Assembly: GCF_900142195.1 (NCBI RefSeq)
Contig: NZ_FRAB01000011.1
Location: forward strand, 62,001 to 126,000
Source: Paraburkholderia terricola
GTDB taxonomy: Bacteria; Pseudomonadota; Gammaproteobacteria; Burkholderiales; Burkholderiaceae
Direction: 5' to 3'
Length of the DNA stretch: 64,000 nucleotides
Shown: positions 35,102 through 43,272 of the stretch, one piece after another
How the letters are laid out: each line of letters opens with the position of its first letter
How positions within the stretch are numbered: the stretch's first letter is position 1
The notes under the pieces: model-generated
Databases searched by the model: none
The model's input: only the letters and a program-made list of their open reading frames with translations
What the model was told of the DNA's origin: nothing
Translations under genes and position numbers: made by a program

Positions 35102-36289
35102 ATGTTGGCAGGGCTGGGTTCACGATTCCTCGCTATCGGCGTCTTCCTGATACTGACGGCTTGCGGCGGCGGTGGCGGCGGCGGCGCGAGCAGTACGACG
35201 GGCGCGGCCGCTCCCGCCTCAGGCGCATCCAGCCCCGGCACTAGCCAGCCGAAGCTGGCCGCCGCCACTCCGGTGATCGACGGCACGACGCTCGGCGACG
35301 CCTTCTGGCCTTCGGGGTCCACGTCATCGGGCGGACTCGGCCAAAGCGTGAGCGGACTCAACTGCGCCCTGCCCGGCAATGCCTATACGTACACGCATCT
35401 GTCCATCTATCAGAACGGCCGCCTGCTCGCGCTGCCGGCCAACATCGGCGTGGTGAGGCCGACCATGTCGGCGCAGACGGGCTGCGTGTATCCGCTGCAC
35501 ACGGACGATTCGAGCGGCAAGATTCGCATGGACGCAAGCGGCGGCGCGTCGTACACGCTCGGTCAGTTCTTCTCGATCTGGGGCGAAACGCTCGGCACGT
35601 CCGACGTTGCCGGAGTAAGCGGCTCGCCCGTCACGGTCCATGTGAACGATGGCGGCACCCTCACGCAATACACGGGCGACCTCGCCGGCCTCGTGCTACC
35701 CGCGCATGGCGAAGTGACCATTGAAATCGGCACGCCGTTGACCCAGATTCCCTCCTACGCATGGACCGATCCGCCGCCGATCGATCCGAAGCCGATCACG
35801 CTCGCCTTCGGCGGTGTATTGGGCGACGCCTTCTGGCCGAACGGCAATACGTCGACGGGCGGCACGGGAGCGCCGGTGGATGGTCTGACCTGCGCGCCCA
35901 ACATGAGCGCGCTGTATCACGTGCATGCTCATCTCGCGATCTTCAAGGACGGCAAGTGGCTCGCCTTGCCCATGAACGTGGGCGTCCTGTCGCAGTGCAA
36001 CTATGAGATGCATACGCACGACCAGACCGGCATCATCCATATCGAAACGCCCACTTTCAAGACCTTCACGCTCGGCCAGTTCTTCGACATCTGGGGCCAG
36101 CCGCTGACCAGCACGAACGTGGCGGGTGTGAGCGGAACGGTGGTCGCCTATATCAACGACAATGGCGACTCGCGCCGCTACATGGGCGACGTGCGCGACA
36201 TCGAGTTGACCTCGCTGCGCGACGTCACCTTGCAGATCGGCACGCCGGTTAGCACGCTGGCTACCTATTCCTGGTACGAGAAGCAGTGA
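35102..36289 (+). CDS. Lipoprotein with a duplicated His-rich domain
   Basis: Predicted envelope lipoprotein of 395 residues. The signal ends in the lipobox LTAC (Cys about 21), followed by a Gly run and a Ser/Ala/Gly linker. Two homologous domains of about 140 residues follow (about 58-220 and 235-390). Each runs LGDAFWPxG, a first Cys (GLNC or GLTC), a lysine or asparagine-rich strand ending LALPxNxGV, a second Cys before an xHTxD segment, and FTLGQFFxIWG. The second copy keeps HVHAHL, EMHTHDQTGIIHIE; the first copy has lost several of these histidines (PLHTDDSSGKIRMD). The paired Cys suggest a disulfide per domain; the histidines could bind metal. Function unknown. Confidence 0.72.
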   Translation: MLAGLGSRFLAIGVFLILTACGGGGGGGASSTTGAAAPASGASSPGTSQPKLAAATPVIDGTTLGDAFWPSGSTSSGGLGQSVSGLNCALPGNAYTYTHLSIYQNGRLLALPANIGVVRPTMSAQTGCVYPLHTDDSSGKIRMDASGGASYTLGQFFSIWGETLGTSDVAGVSGSPVTVHVNDGGTLTQYTGDLAGLVLPAHGEVTIEIGTPLTQIPSYAWTDPPPIDPKPITLAFGGVLGDAFWPNGNTSTGGTGAPVDGLTCAPNMSALYHVHAHLAIFKDGKWLALPMNVGVLSQCNYEMHTHDQTGIIHIETPTFKTFTLGQFFDIWGQPLTSTNVAGVSGTVVAYINDNGDSRRYMGDVRDIELTSLRDVTLQIGTPVSTLATYSWYEKQ

Positions 36290-36304
36290 TCGAGCGCAAT
36301 GCCC

Positions 36305-36335
36305 GGCTACCGGCGTCGATGTGCCGCCGGCAGCC
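36305..36335. terminator. Hairpin between convergent genes
   Basis: GGCTACCGGCG and CGCCGGCAGCC pair over 11 bases with one mismatch around a 9-base loop, just after the lipoprotein stop and before the end of the cupredoxin gene. Probable bidirectional terminator lacking a T-run. Confidence 0.42.
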
Positions 36336-36358
36336 GCGCGCCGTTCGACCACGCGCCG

Positions 36359-36712
36359 CTATTGCACGGTGATCGTCTCTTTCATATTCGGGTGTATGCC
36401 GCAAAACACCTTGTACACACCTGGCTTATCGAACTTGAACTGATACGTGTCGTCCTGATCGAGCGCGGCGGAACGGAAGATGCCGGCATCGTTGACCACC
36501 GTATGCGGTTCGCCGTCGAGATTTTTCCAGGTCACCGTCGACCCCGCCTTGACCGTGATCGACATCGGCGAAAACATGAAATTCTTGATGACCACGGTAT
36601 CGGTGTTTTGGGCTTGCGCGGCAGTGAAGCCGAAAGCCAGCCCCGCGATGAGCACCGCAATCCCGGGCACGGTCACGGCCACGGCGGCGCGGCGAAAGAT
36701 AGTCTTGAACAT
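36359..36712 (-). CDS. Periplasmic cupredoxin (amicyanin/plastocyanin-like)
   Basis: Type 1 copper protein of 117 residues. A signal peptide (about 1-35, ending AAQAQ) is followed by a plastocyanin-like domain with all four ligands: His in GEPHTV, then Cys in VFCGIHPNM with its His and Met (C-x2-H-x2-M spacing). This spacing is that of amicyanin-like proteins. It lies 30 bases downstream of the Tat-exported phosphoesterase and probably shares its mRNA, which is predicted to be under ECF sigma control. It likely carries electrons or copper in the periplasm. Confidence 0.88.
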   Translation of the reverse strand: MFKTIFRRAAVAVTVPGIAVLIAGLAFGFTAAQAQNTDTVVIKNFMFSPMSITVKAGSTVTWKNLDGEPHTVVNDAGIFRSAALDQDDTYQFKFDKPGVYKVFCGIHPNMKETITVQ

Positions 36713-36742
36713 GAGCGAATCCTGTCAGCGAGGTATCGGGAA

Positions 36743-37687
36743 TCAGACGAGCGTCGTATCGGCGAGCGCGGCCTTGAGCGGATGACGCGTGATCCTGATG
36801 CTGGTCACGCCGAGCATCCTGGGAAGCTGATCGCTCGACACGGTCAGCGGCATGGGTCCGGGGCCGTTGCCGGCGGTGGGTTGCGGAAAGGCCGTCGAAC
36901 GCGCGGTATGGAAAGTGATATTGCCTTCCACCTTCGAAACGATCTGGTGAATATGGCCGTTCAGCACCGTGACCGAGCCGAAGCGCTTCAGGTAGCTCAT
37001 CGCCTCGCCGGCATCGCCGGTGCCCCACCCCCACGGCTCGTAGATCGTCCACATCGGCATGTGCGCGAAGACCACAACCGGTGTGCTGGACGAGCGGCCC
37101 TTCAGATCGTTTTCCAGCCAGGCGAGTTGGTCGCCGCCGAGCCCGCCCAAACCGTTAGGCTTGAAATGCATCACGTTGACGAGACCGACGAAGTGCACGC
37201 CCTGGTGGTCGAAGCTGTAATAACCCTTGTTGTCGGAGGCTTGACCGAAACGCTTGAAGTATTCGGTCCCGGGGCCGTCGGTGACATCGTGCTCGCCCGG
37301 CACCGTATGCAACTCGGTGATATTCAAACCCGCTAGCAACTGGGCCGCCAGGTCGAACTCCTCGGGCCTGGAAAGGTGCGTGATGTCGCCGGTGTGAATC
37401 GTCAGCGCCGGCTTCACCGGCATCGCGTTGACGAAGTCGATCGTCTGCCTGAGCGTGCCGGCAACGTCCGGATTCGCTTCCTTCCTGAAGCCTATGTGCG
37501 TGTCGCTGATTTGCAGAAACAGCGGAACGCCCGAAGCGGCGGGCGAATCCTTCGCGCCCGCGGCGAGCGCTAGCTCGACCGGCGTGAGCACACCGCCGGC
37601 TAAAACAAACAGCGTGCCCACGCCACCGAAGGCGAGGCATTTCAACGCGCCGCGGCGCGATGGATCGAACGGCGAATCTGACGACAT
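36743..37687 (-). CDS. Tat-exported metallophosphoesterase
   Basis: Periplasmic calcineurin-type phosphoesterase of 314 residues. A Tat signal starts the protein (SRRGALKCLAFGG at about 9-21, then a hydrophobic stretch ending LALAAGA). Metal-binding blocks are in order: QISDTHIGF, HTGDITH, VPGEHDVT, FAHMPMW and LNGHIHQ. The start at 37687 has an AGGAGG site; the frame is open further. It heads a two-gene unit with a cupredoxin, downstream of the ECF sigma/anti-sigma pair, and has a promoter-like sequence matching that of the sigma gene. Substrate unknown. Confidence 0.87.
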   Translation of the reverse strand: MSSDSPFDPSRRGALKCLAFGGVGTLFVLAGGVLTPVELALAAGAKDSPAASGVPLFLQISDTHIGFRKEANPDVAGTLRQTIDFVNAMPVKPALTIHTGDITHLSRPEEFDLAAQLLAGLNITELHTVPGEHDVTDGPGTEYFKRFGQASDNKGYYSFDHQGVHFVGLVNVMHFKPNGLGGLGGDQLAWLENDLKGRSSSTPVVVFAHMPMWTIYEPWGWGTGDAGEAMSYLKRFGSVTVLNGHIHQIVSKVEGNITFHTARSTAFPQPTAGNGPGPMPLTVSSDQLPRMLGVTSIRITRHPLKAALADTTLV

Positions 37688-37762
37688 GATGTCCTCCTGG
37701 CTGAAAGTCAGGAGGTTGACCGCCGGATCATCCAACGGCACTTCCTGTCTGCTTGCAAGAGG

Positions 37763-37790
37763 TAGACTGCCGCCTCGTTCGTTTTATTCC
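37763..37790 (-). promoter_or_regulatory. Predicted ECF-sigma promoter of the phosphoesterase-cupredoxin unit
   Basis: On the minus strand GGAATAAAA-N14-GTCTA lies about 76 bases upstream of the phosphoesterase start. The same GGAATAAAA-N14-GT pattern precedes the ECF sigma gene (39192-39220). GGAATAAA/GTC elements are typical of ECF promoters in proteobacteria. Confidence 0.6.
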
Positions 37791-37819
37791 GCGACCGGGA
37801 AGCACGCCGGATGCAACGG

Positions 37820-38605
37820 CTACGAAGCAGGATGCGCACGCAAGTCGGTGACGAAGCCGTTCAGTTCCGCGTCGCCGGCATCGGTAATCGCCCAGTAATT
37901 CATGCCCGCCGCGCTCCAGTGCGCGAGATGATAGCCCCGCTGCTGGTAGACGCGAGGCGCCGCGCCCGCGTCGTTGCCCGGCCACACATAAAGATTGATC
38001 GGATGCAGCTTGTAGCGATAGACCATCACCGCGACCGGCCGCCCGTTCAGGTAATCGAGCCGCCCACCGACGAGCGGATACCCTTGCTGCGCCAGATCGA
38101 CGACAGGCGGCGCAAAATCCAGCTTGCCGTCGAACCACGGCTTGACGGTATGCCGGTCGGTTGAAATCACATCGGAGAGATGGTCGAACTGCAGCGAGCG
38201 AATATGGTTGTCCACGAGTTCCTGGGTAAAACGCGTCTCGCCCGAGGGCACCGAAAGATACAAACCCGCGCTCCAGCTCAACGCGATCAGACTGATCGCC
38301 ATTGCGCCGAGCGGCGCCCATTGCACGGCGCCATCGCCACTGCGCCAACCGAAACGCTCAACCAGCCTTTGCCACGGCGTCGGCCGTCCCGGCAACGACG
38401 CCTTGACGCGCTTGACCAGTTCCGCCGGCGCCTCGACGCGCAAGTCGGCCTGCCTGAGTCGCGCACTCACCTGACGGTGACGTTCGCATTCCCGTTGACA
38501 CTGTTCGCAGCCGGCCAGATGACGCTCGAATTCGAGCGCTTCAGAGAGGCTCAATTCCTGATCGAGATAGCCGGGCAGCAGTTCGAACGCCTGTTCGTGA
38601 TCCAT
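37820..38605 (-). CDS. Anti-sigma factor, membrane-anchored with zinc-binding motif
   Basis: Negative regulator of the ECF sigma factor encoded just upstream. The 261-residue product starts with a ZAS-type domain (about 1-45) containing HLAGCEQCQREC, the H-x3-C-x2-C zinc signature. A single membrane helix follows near 95-115 (GAMAISLIALSWSAGLYLSV), then a periplasmic domain of about 140 residues (VISTDRHTVKPWFDGKLDFAPPVVDL, resembling other Burkholderia anti-sigma factors). The ATG at 38605 overlaps the sigma stop as TGATG with AGGAGG upstream, so the two are co-translated. Confidence 0.87.
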   Translation of the reverse strand: MDHEQAFELLPGYLDQELSLSEALEFERHLAGCEQCQRECERHRQVSARLRQADLRVEAPAELVKRVKASLPGRPTPWQRLVERFGWRSGDGAVQWAPLGAMAISLIALSWSAGLYLSVPSGETRFTQELVDNHIRSLQFDHLSDVISTDRHTVKPWFDGKLDFAPPVVDLAQQGYPLVGGRLDYLNGRPVAVMVYRYKLHPINLYVWPGNDAGAAPRVYQQRGYHLAHWSAAGMNYWAITDAGDAELNGFVTDLRAHPAS

Positions 38606-39144
38606 CACGCCTCCTGGTCCGTCGGCGCGAGCAGCGCCGCGAGTTGCTGACGGCCGCGCCCGAGGCGAGACATCACCGTCCCCATCGGGATGCCCACGAT
38701 GGTGGCGATTTCCTTGTACGACAATTCTTCCAGCTCCCGCAACACGATCACCTCACGGTACTCCAGACGCAAGCCCCGCAACGCCTGATGCACGCGCTTC
38801 TGACTCTGGCTGCGTATCAGCATGGCTTCGGGGCCGTCGTCGTGGTTGGCCGTGCCGGCCTCGAGGCTGTGCATGTCTTCCTCGAACTCCAGCGTGTCCG
38901 GCGCATGACCCCGGTTCTGCTGATACCACGTGTAGAAGGTGTTGCGCACGATGCTCAACAGCCATGCGCGGGCATCGTCGCCGCGGAATCCGCCGAAAAA
39001 CCTGAACGCGCGCAGATACGCCTCCTGGACCACGTCCTGAGCGTCCTGGTCGTCATGCGTCAGCCATCGCGCGACGTTGAAGGCCGAATTCATATGAGGC
39101 AATACGAGCGTCTCGAAGCGCTTCGCGATGAGGGGATCGGCCAT
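38605..39144 (-). CDS. ECF RNA polymerase sigma factor
   Basis: Group IV sigma-70 factor of 179 residues with region 2 (about 15-85: FNVARWLTHDDQDAQDVVQEAYLRAFRFF, ARAWLLSIVRNTFYTWYQQ) and region 4 (about 120-175: LRLEYREVIVLRELEELSYKEIATIVGIPMGTVMSRLGRGRQQLAALL). It is coupled to a zinc-motif anti-sigma factor. Promoter-like elements matching each other lie upstream of this gene and of the Tat phosphoesterase, so it probably controls itself and that operon. The inducing stress is not visible. Confidence 0.93.
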   Translation of the reverse strand: MADPLIAKRFETLVLPHMNSAFNVARWLTHDDQDAQDVVQEAYLRAFRFFGGFRGDDARAWLLSIVRNTFYTWYQQNRGHAPDTLEFEEDMHSLEAGTANHDDGPEAMLIRSQSQKRVHQALRGLRLEYREVIVLRELEELSYKEIATIVGIPMGTVMSRLGRGRQQLAALLAPTDQEA

Positions 39145-39455
39145 TGTGAAATGAATTCCCGCAGTAACCGCAATCCGTGACCGACAGTGACTACAACCGC
39201 CGGCATGTGATTTTTATTCCCGGACGGTCGCGTGAAGGCATCGCGTGTTAACCCGATACGCCATTCGACGCATTGTTGCGCACTGTCCTATGTCCTCGGC
39301 GAGCGACGAGGAGGACTGAACTCAGGCGCATTGTAGCCGCGTCCAGACCCGATGGAATTCGGTTCATGCGCGGCGTAAGCGGCGGCGGCATCGGCCTTTG
39401 CCCTCGCTCGGGTGAAGCCCGAACGTTGAACCAAGCCGCTCCAGCGGCGCTGGCG
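39145..39455. other. Intergenic region upstream of the ECF sigma gene
   Basis: No gene is supported in these 311 bases. The left part contains the predicted autoregulatory ECF promoter (39192-39220). The right part (about 39250-39455) is the 3' flank of the Ohr gene and shows no clear structure. Confidence 0.5.
39192..39220 (-). promoter_or_regulatory. Predicted autoregulatory ECF promoter
   Basis: GGAATAAAA-N14-GTTGTA on the minus strand, 48 bases upstream of the sigma start. It matches GGAATAAAA-N14-GTCTA before the phosphoesterase gene, including spacing. Confidence 0.58.
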
Positions 39456-39971
39456 TCATGATCGGCCGGCGTCGTCCGGCTGCGCGAGCGCGACGACATT
39501 CTCGATTCCCTGGCGCGCCATCTTGGTGTAAGGGCAAAAGCGTTCGGTGTTGCGCACCAGTTCCTCCGCGACGGCGCGCTCGACACCGGGCAGGCGAATC
39601 AAGGTGCGCGCGGTCAGGATGAACAGGCCGTCCATCGGATCGCGGCCGAAATCGACGGTGACATCCACCGAGGCGTCGGGAACCGGAATACCCGCCCGCG
39701 CGGCCAGCAAGCTCAGCGCGCCGTGAAAGCAGGCGGCGTAACCCGCCGCGAACAGTTGCTCGGGATTGGTGCCGCCGCCAGGCCCGCCCAGCGCCCTCGG
39801 CAATCGCAAGTGGACGGCGAGATTGCCGTCGTCGGAACGGGCGATGCCCGACGCGCGCCCGTGACCCGCGTCGCCGCCCGTCACGGTGACCGTGGTCGAA
39901 TAGAGCGTTTGCGTGTCTTGCCCGTGATATTTGTCTAGCAGCGACAGCGGCGGTGGACGCAAGGTGGTCAT
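39456..39971 (-). CDS. ohr: Organic hydroperoxide resistance protein (OsmC/Ohr family)
   Basis: Thiol peroxidase of 171 residues that reduces organic hydroperoxides. Both reactive cysteines are present: YAACFHGAL near 80 and FCPYTKM near 150, in the usual Ohr context (NPEQLFAAGYAACF). It carries an N-terminal extension (TTLRPPPLSLLDKY) compared with short Ohr proteins. The ATG at 39971 lies 23 bases after the NAD(P)-binding protein stop, so the two are likely co-transcribed. The set LysR, NAD(P)-binding protein, Ohr lies downstream of a predicted ECF41 promoter. Confidence 0.9.
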   Translation of the reverse strand: MTTLRPPPLSLLDKYHGQDTQTLYSTTVTVTGGDAGHGRASGIARSDDGNLAVHLRLPRALGGPGGGTNPEQLFAAGYAACFHGALSLLAARAGIPVPDASVDVTVDFGRDPMDGLFILTARTLIRLPGVERAVAEELVRNTERFCPYTKMARQGIENVVALAQPDDAGRS

Positions 39972-39994
39972 GGCGCGCCTCGTCGGCTCATGGC

Positions 39995-40750
39995 TTATTG
40001 CGTGGCTTGCGTCTCTTTGAACCACGCGTCGAAATTCAGCTTGCCAAGACGCGGGGCGGCGCCTGGCACGAGCGAGTCGTCCTGCAACTCGGCGCCGAAA
40101 TACCGGGCGTGCGCATCGGCGACGACCTTGCGCGAATCGTGCGTCGCCGAAAGAAAACGCTGCACCATGTCGGCCATTCGAGCGCGTTCCGGGCCGGCGA
40201 TCTCCGCGATGCCGTTGCGCGGCTCGCCGGCGGCGAAGTCCGCGACGGCCGCGGCCACGTCGTCCGATGCGATCGGCTGAAACAAGGCGGACGACAGCCG
40301 TATGGTCTCGCCCTCGCTGCCCGCTTGCGCGATGCCGCCAAGGAATTCGAAGAACTGGGTTGAACGGATGATCGTATACGGCACGCCCGATTCGCGGACC
40401 AGCGTTTCCTGAGCGACCTTGGCGCGCATATAGCCGCTTTGCGGCAGCTTGTCCGCGCCGACGATCGAGAGTGCGACGTGGTGCTGTACGCCCGCGGCAA
40501 GTTCCGCCGCAAACAGATTGCGCCCGGAAGTCTCGAAGAATTCGAGCACGGCGGCATCTTCGAACGACGGCGAATTGGCCAGATCGACCACCACATTCGC
40601 GCCGGTCAACGCCTCGTTTAGACCTTCGCCAGTGATGGTGTTCACGCCCGATGCGGGCGACGCCGCGACGACGGTATGACCGCGCGCGCGAAGGTTCTTG
40701 ACGACTTTGCTGCCGATGAGCCCGGTTCCACCGATCACGACGATCTTCAT
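39995..40750 (-). CDS. NAD(P)H-binding SDR-family (NmrA/NAD(P)-epimerase-like) protein
   Basis: Rossmann protein of 251 residues with MKIVVIGGTGLIGSKVVKNL at the start (GxxGxxG), then VVVDLANSPSFED, HHVALSIVGAD, a GYMRAKVAQETLV segment and PYTIIRSTQFFEF. This is the layout of atypical SDRs that act as NAD(P)H-binding sensors or oxidoreductases. A GGAGAAG site precedes the ATG at 40750. Such epimerase/oxidoreductase genes are among the usual partners of ECF41 sigma factors, and sigJ lies 3.4 kb away. Confidence 0.86.
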   Translation of the reverse strand: MKIVVIGGTGLIGSKVVKNLRARGHTVVAASPASGVNTITGEGLNEALTGANVVVDLANSPSFEDAAVLEFFETSGRNLFAAELAAGVQHHVALSIVGADKLPQSGYMRAKVAQETLVRESGVPYTIIRSTQFFEFLGGIAQAGSEGETIRLSSALFQPIASDDVAAAVADFAAGEPRNGIAEIAGPERARMADMVQRFLSATHDSRKVVADAHARYFGAELQDDSLVPGAAPRLGKLNFDAWFKETQATQ

Positions 40751-40984
40751 GATGCTTCTCCATGAGTTTGCGCGCGGCTCTTGCGCCGCCGCCAACTTGT
40801 CGACTCCGGCTTCGCGGCGCCTTACGCGATGCGCCTGCCGGTGCTTTTGCCGGATGGTCCGCGACGCGCGTCTCATCCGTACACCAAGCATCGTAGGCAT
40901 GTATTGCGTCATGCGGTAGCGCCGCCGAGGCACGCACCGTGTTGCATCAGGCGCATCAATCCAGGCATCGCGGGCGAGGCGCCG

Positions 40985-42031
40985 TCATTCGACCGTCGAT
41001 AACGTGGTTGTGGTTGCCGTTGTCATTGCCATCGTCGTCAGGCACTGCAAATCGAGCGCTCGCGTGTGTTCCGTCATGTAGTCGATGAACACGCGAACGC
41101 GCGCGGGAAGCTGCTTTCGGCTGAGATAGCAGAGGTAATGTCCGCCGTCGTCCGGCGCATGCTGCGCGAGACAGCTAAGCAACTGTCCGTCGCGCAGCAG
41201 GTCGCACACCTGATACGCGGGCAACTGCGCGATGCCCAGTCCATCCAGCACCGCCTGCACGATCAGATCCGGGTCGTTGAACGTGTGCTGCGCGGCGAGC
41301 TGGCGCCGCTGCGACAGGCCGTCGACCTTGAACGCCCATTCCCTGATACGACCGGACGCGGCCCGGAAATTGATGCAACGATGCTTGTCCAGTTCGTCGA
41401 TATGCCGCGGCAAGCCGTGTACGCGTGCATAAGCGGGCGACGCGCAGACGAGCATCTGCATCGGAATCAACTGGCGCGCGACGATTCCGCTGTCTTCCAT
41501 GCGCCCGTCGCGAAACGACACGTCGACGCGATCGGCGGTGAAGTCGGCGGGCCGATCGTTGAGCAGTAATTCCAGCGCGATCTCAGGATAGCCCGCATGA
41601 AAGCCCCGCAACAGCGGCGCGACGATCTTGCGGCCGAAGCCCGGCGTCGAGGCGATCCGCAGATGGCCGCGCGGCGGCCCGTTGCGCAGTTCGCGCATGT
41701 CCTCCAGCGCTTGTGCGATGCGCGCTATGCCTGGCTGACAGTTCTCGTAGAACAGTTCGCCCTCGCGCGTCAGCGACGTGCTGCGCGTGGTGCGCAGAAA
41801 AAGGCGCGCGTCGAGCTGGGCCTCGAGTTTCTGCACGTTGCGGCTAACCGACGAGCGGCCGATGCCGAGCCGGTCGCCCGCGCGGGCGAAGCTGCCTTCG
41901 TTGGCAACGGCCAGGAAGGAAACGACGCCGGCATAGCTGGTCGCGAAGCTGCTTGCGAACGGGTCGTCGGCGCCGACCAGGGGGCGGCGTGGTGATTGAT
42001 CTGGCATGGGAGCGCGAGTCGTGAAGTCCAT
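40985..42031 (-). CDS. LysR-family transcriptional regulator
   Basis: LysR-type regulator of 348 residues with N- and C-terminal extensions. The helix-turn-helix (GSFARAGDRLGIGRSSVSRNVQKLEAQL) begins near 45, and the effector domain follows (GHLRIASTPGFGRKIVAPLLRGFHAGYPEIALELLLNDR). The first 30 residues and the Thr-rich tail look non-conserved; the ATG at 42007 is an alternative start. A perfect ECF41 promoter match ends only nine bases before the first ATG, which favours a leaderless mRNA or the later start. Confidence 0.87.
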   Translation of the reverse strand: MDFTTRAPMPDQSPRRPLVGADDPFASSFATSYAGVVSFLAVANEGSFARAGDRLGIGRSSVSRNVQKLEAQLDARLFLRTTRSTSLTREGELFYENCQPGIARIAQALEDMRELRNGPPRGHLRIASTPGFGRKIVAPLLRGFHAGYPEIALELLLNDRPADFTADRVDVSFRDGRMEDSGIVARQLIPMQMLVCASPAYARVHGLPRHIDELDKHRCINFRAASGRIREWAFKVDGLSQRRQLAAQHTFNDPDLIVQAVLDGLGIAQLPAYQVCDLLRDGQLLSCLAQHAPDDGGHYLCYLSRKQLPARVRVFIDYMTEHTRALDLQCLTTMAMTTATTTTLSTVE

Positions 42032-42039
42032 AGCGACTA

Positions 42040-42066
42040 GACGTACCAGCGCTACTGTTTGTGACA
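42040..42066 (-). promoter_or_regulatory. Predicted ECF41 (SigJ) promoter
   Basis: TGTCACA-N16-CGTC on the minus strand matches the published ECF41 consensus exactly in both elements and in spacing (TGTCACA, about 15-18 bases, CGTC). It points toward the LysR gene and the NAD(P)-binding/Ohr genes beyond. An ECF41 sigma gene lies 1.2 kb away. Confidence 0.72.
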
Positions 42067-42113
42067 GACCCGGTGAAAAACGCCGCCGGTTTTAATGCGG
42101 CTTGCCGACGTGC

Positions 42114-42521
42114 TCACTTTTCGGGAACGAGGATAGGCGCGCCCTTGTCCTTGAGCAACACGACGACGAATTTGGCCGGCTGTGTCGCGCTTGCGTTGCG
42201 TCCGACCGTGTGCACGTCGTTCGGACCTTCATAGAAGGTCTGGCCGGGCGTCAGCGTGACTTCCTTGCCGCCCTTCACCTGCATCACGATCGACCCTTCC
42301 AGCACGTACACGAAGGCGTGCGCATGATGCCGATGAACCGGGTCCACGGAACCCGGCGGATATTCGACGGTGATCATCGTGACTTCCTTGCCGGGATAGT
42401 CGGCAAGCGGCTGCGTCGTCAACGGCGTGACGATTGCGTGAGGCGCCTCGGCGCGGGCCACGCCCATCGACAAGCCCGCGACGACGAGCGCTGCCAGAGC
42501 GGTATGTTTCAAATTTCGCAT
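42114..42521 (-). CDS. Exported cupin-domain protein
   Basis: Small periplasmic cupin of 135 residues. A signal peptide (about 1-25, ending VARAEA) precedes a single cupin_2 barrel with the metal-binding motif PGSVDPVHRHHAHAFVYVLEGS and the second motif VTLTPGQTFYEGPNDVH. The ATG at 42521 has AGGAAC upstream. Such exported cupins accompany carboxymuconolactone-decarboxylase-like genes in Burkholderiales. Substrate unknown. Confidence 0.87.
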   Translation of the reverse strand: MRNLKHTALAALVVAGLSMGVARAEAPHAIVTPLTTQPLADYPGKEVTMITVEYPPGSVDPVHRHHAHAFVYVLEGSIVMQVKGGKEVTLTPGQTFYEGPNDVHTVGRNASATQPAKFVVVLLKDKGAPILVPEK

Positions 42522-42543
42522 GATGGTTGTTCCTGAACGACGC

Positions 42544-42561
42544 GGCCCGCCCATGCGGGCC
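42544..42561. terminator. Short hairpin between the AhpD-like and cupin genes
   Basis: GGCCCGC-CCAT-GCGGGCC is a perfect 7-base stem with a 4-base loop in the 90 bases between the two genes. No T-run follows; it may pause or stabilise the mRNA rather than end it. Confidence 0.35.
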
Positions 42562-42611
42562 TGGGGGCCTGAACCAGGGAAAGAGCGGCGGAGACGGCGA
42601 AGCGCGTCCGC

Positions 42612-43091
42612 TCAGGCGAGATTCGCCTTGTCCAGACCGAGGAGCTTGTCGGACGAACCCGGCACCGTCCTGAACGCGACATTGGCGCGGTTCCAGCCGT
42701 TGATCGCCATCACTTCGAACGTCAGGTCCGAGAGTTCCTTTTCGGAAAACTGGGTGCGCACGCGCTCGTAGACTTCGTCGGGCACGCCGTGTTCGGGCAG
42801 CCTGGTCAGCACCTCCGTCCACGCGAGCGCGGCGCGTTCGCGCGGTGCGAAAAGCGTGGACTCGCGCCACGCCGCGATGTGATGGAGGCGCAGTTCGCGC
42901 TCGCCGTGGATATGCGCTTCCTTCACGTGCATGTCGAGGCAAAAGGCACAGCCATTGAGTTGCGATGCGCGGATCGATACCAGATCGCGGATCGATTCCT
43001 CGATCGCGCAATCTTTGAGCAAATTGCTAACTTCGAAAAACTTCTTGAACAGTTCGGGCGATTGCTGAATATAGTTGAGGCGCTGCGACAT
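42612..43091 (-). CDS. Carboxymuconolactone decarboxylase / AhpD-like protein
   Basis: Alkylhydroperoxidase-like protein of 159 residues with the redox motif CAFCLDMHVKEA (C-x2-C-x3-H) at about 48-59, as in AhpD, and the preceding acidic helix region. It probably acts as a peroxidase or disulfide reductase. It lies just downstream of the ECF41 sigma gene, the typical COE (carboxymuconolactone decarboxylase, oxidoreductase, epimerase) partner. A GGGAGA site precedes the ATG at 43091. I see no exact ECF41 promoter directly upstream. Confidence 0.9.
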   Translation of the reverse strand: MSQRLNYIQQSPELFKKFFEVSNLLKDCAIEESIRDLVSIRASQLNGCAFCLDMHVKEAHIHGERELRLHHIAAWRESTLFAPRERAALAWTEVLTRLPEHGVPDEVYERVRTQFSEKELSDLTFEVMAINGWNRANVAFRTVPGSSDKLLGLDKANLA

Positions 43092-43272
43092 GATTTTCTC
43101 CCGGCGACGATGAGCGAACACCCTGCATGGCGGGTGACCTGAGCGGCGATGAGCCGCACGAGGTCATCGTAGGTGGCCGCGGGGCATCGCGGTAGGCGGG
43201 CGAGCGGGCTCACAGTGTTGTCCGCCAGGCACCAATTCGAAAGTAAACGCGCGTTCACGGGCGGCCCGGCGC

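Noticed and set aside
43092..43272. ECF41 promoter directly upstream of the AhpD-like gene
   Set aside because: No TGTCACA/CGTC pair with proper spacing was found there on the minus strand.
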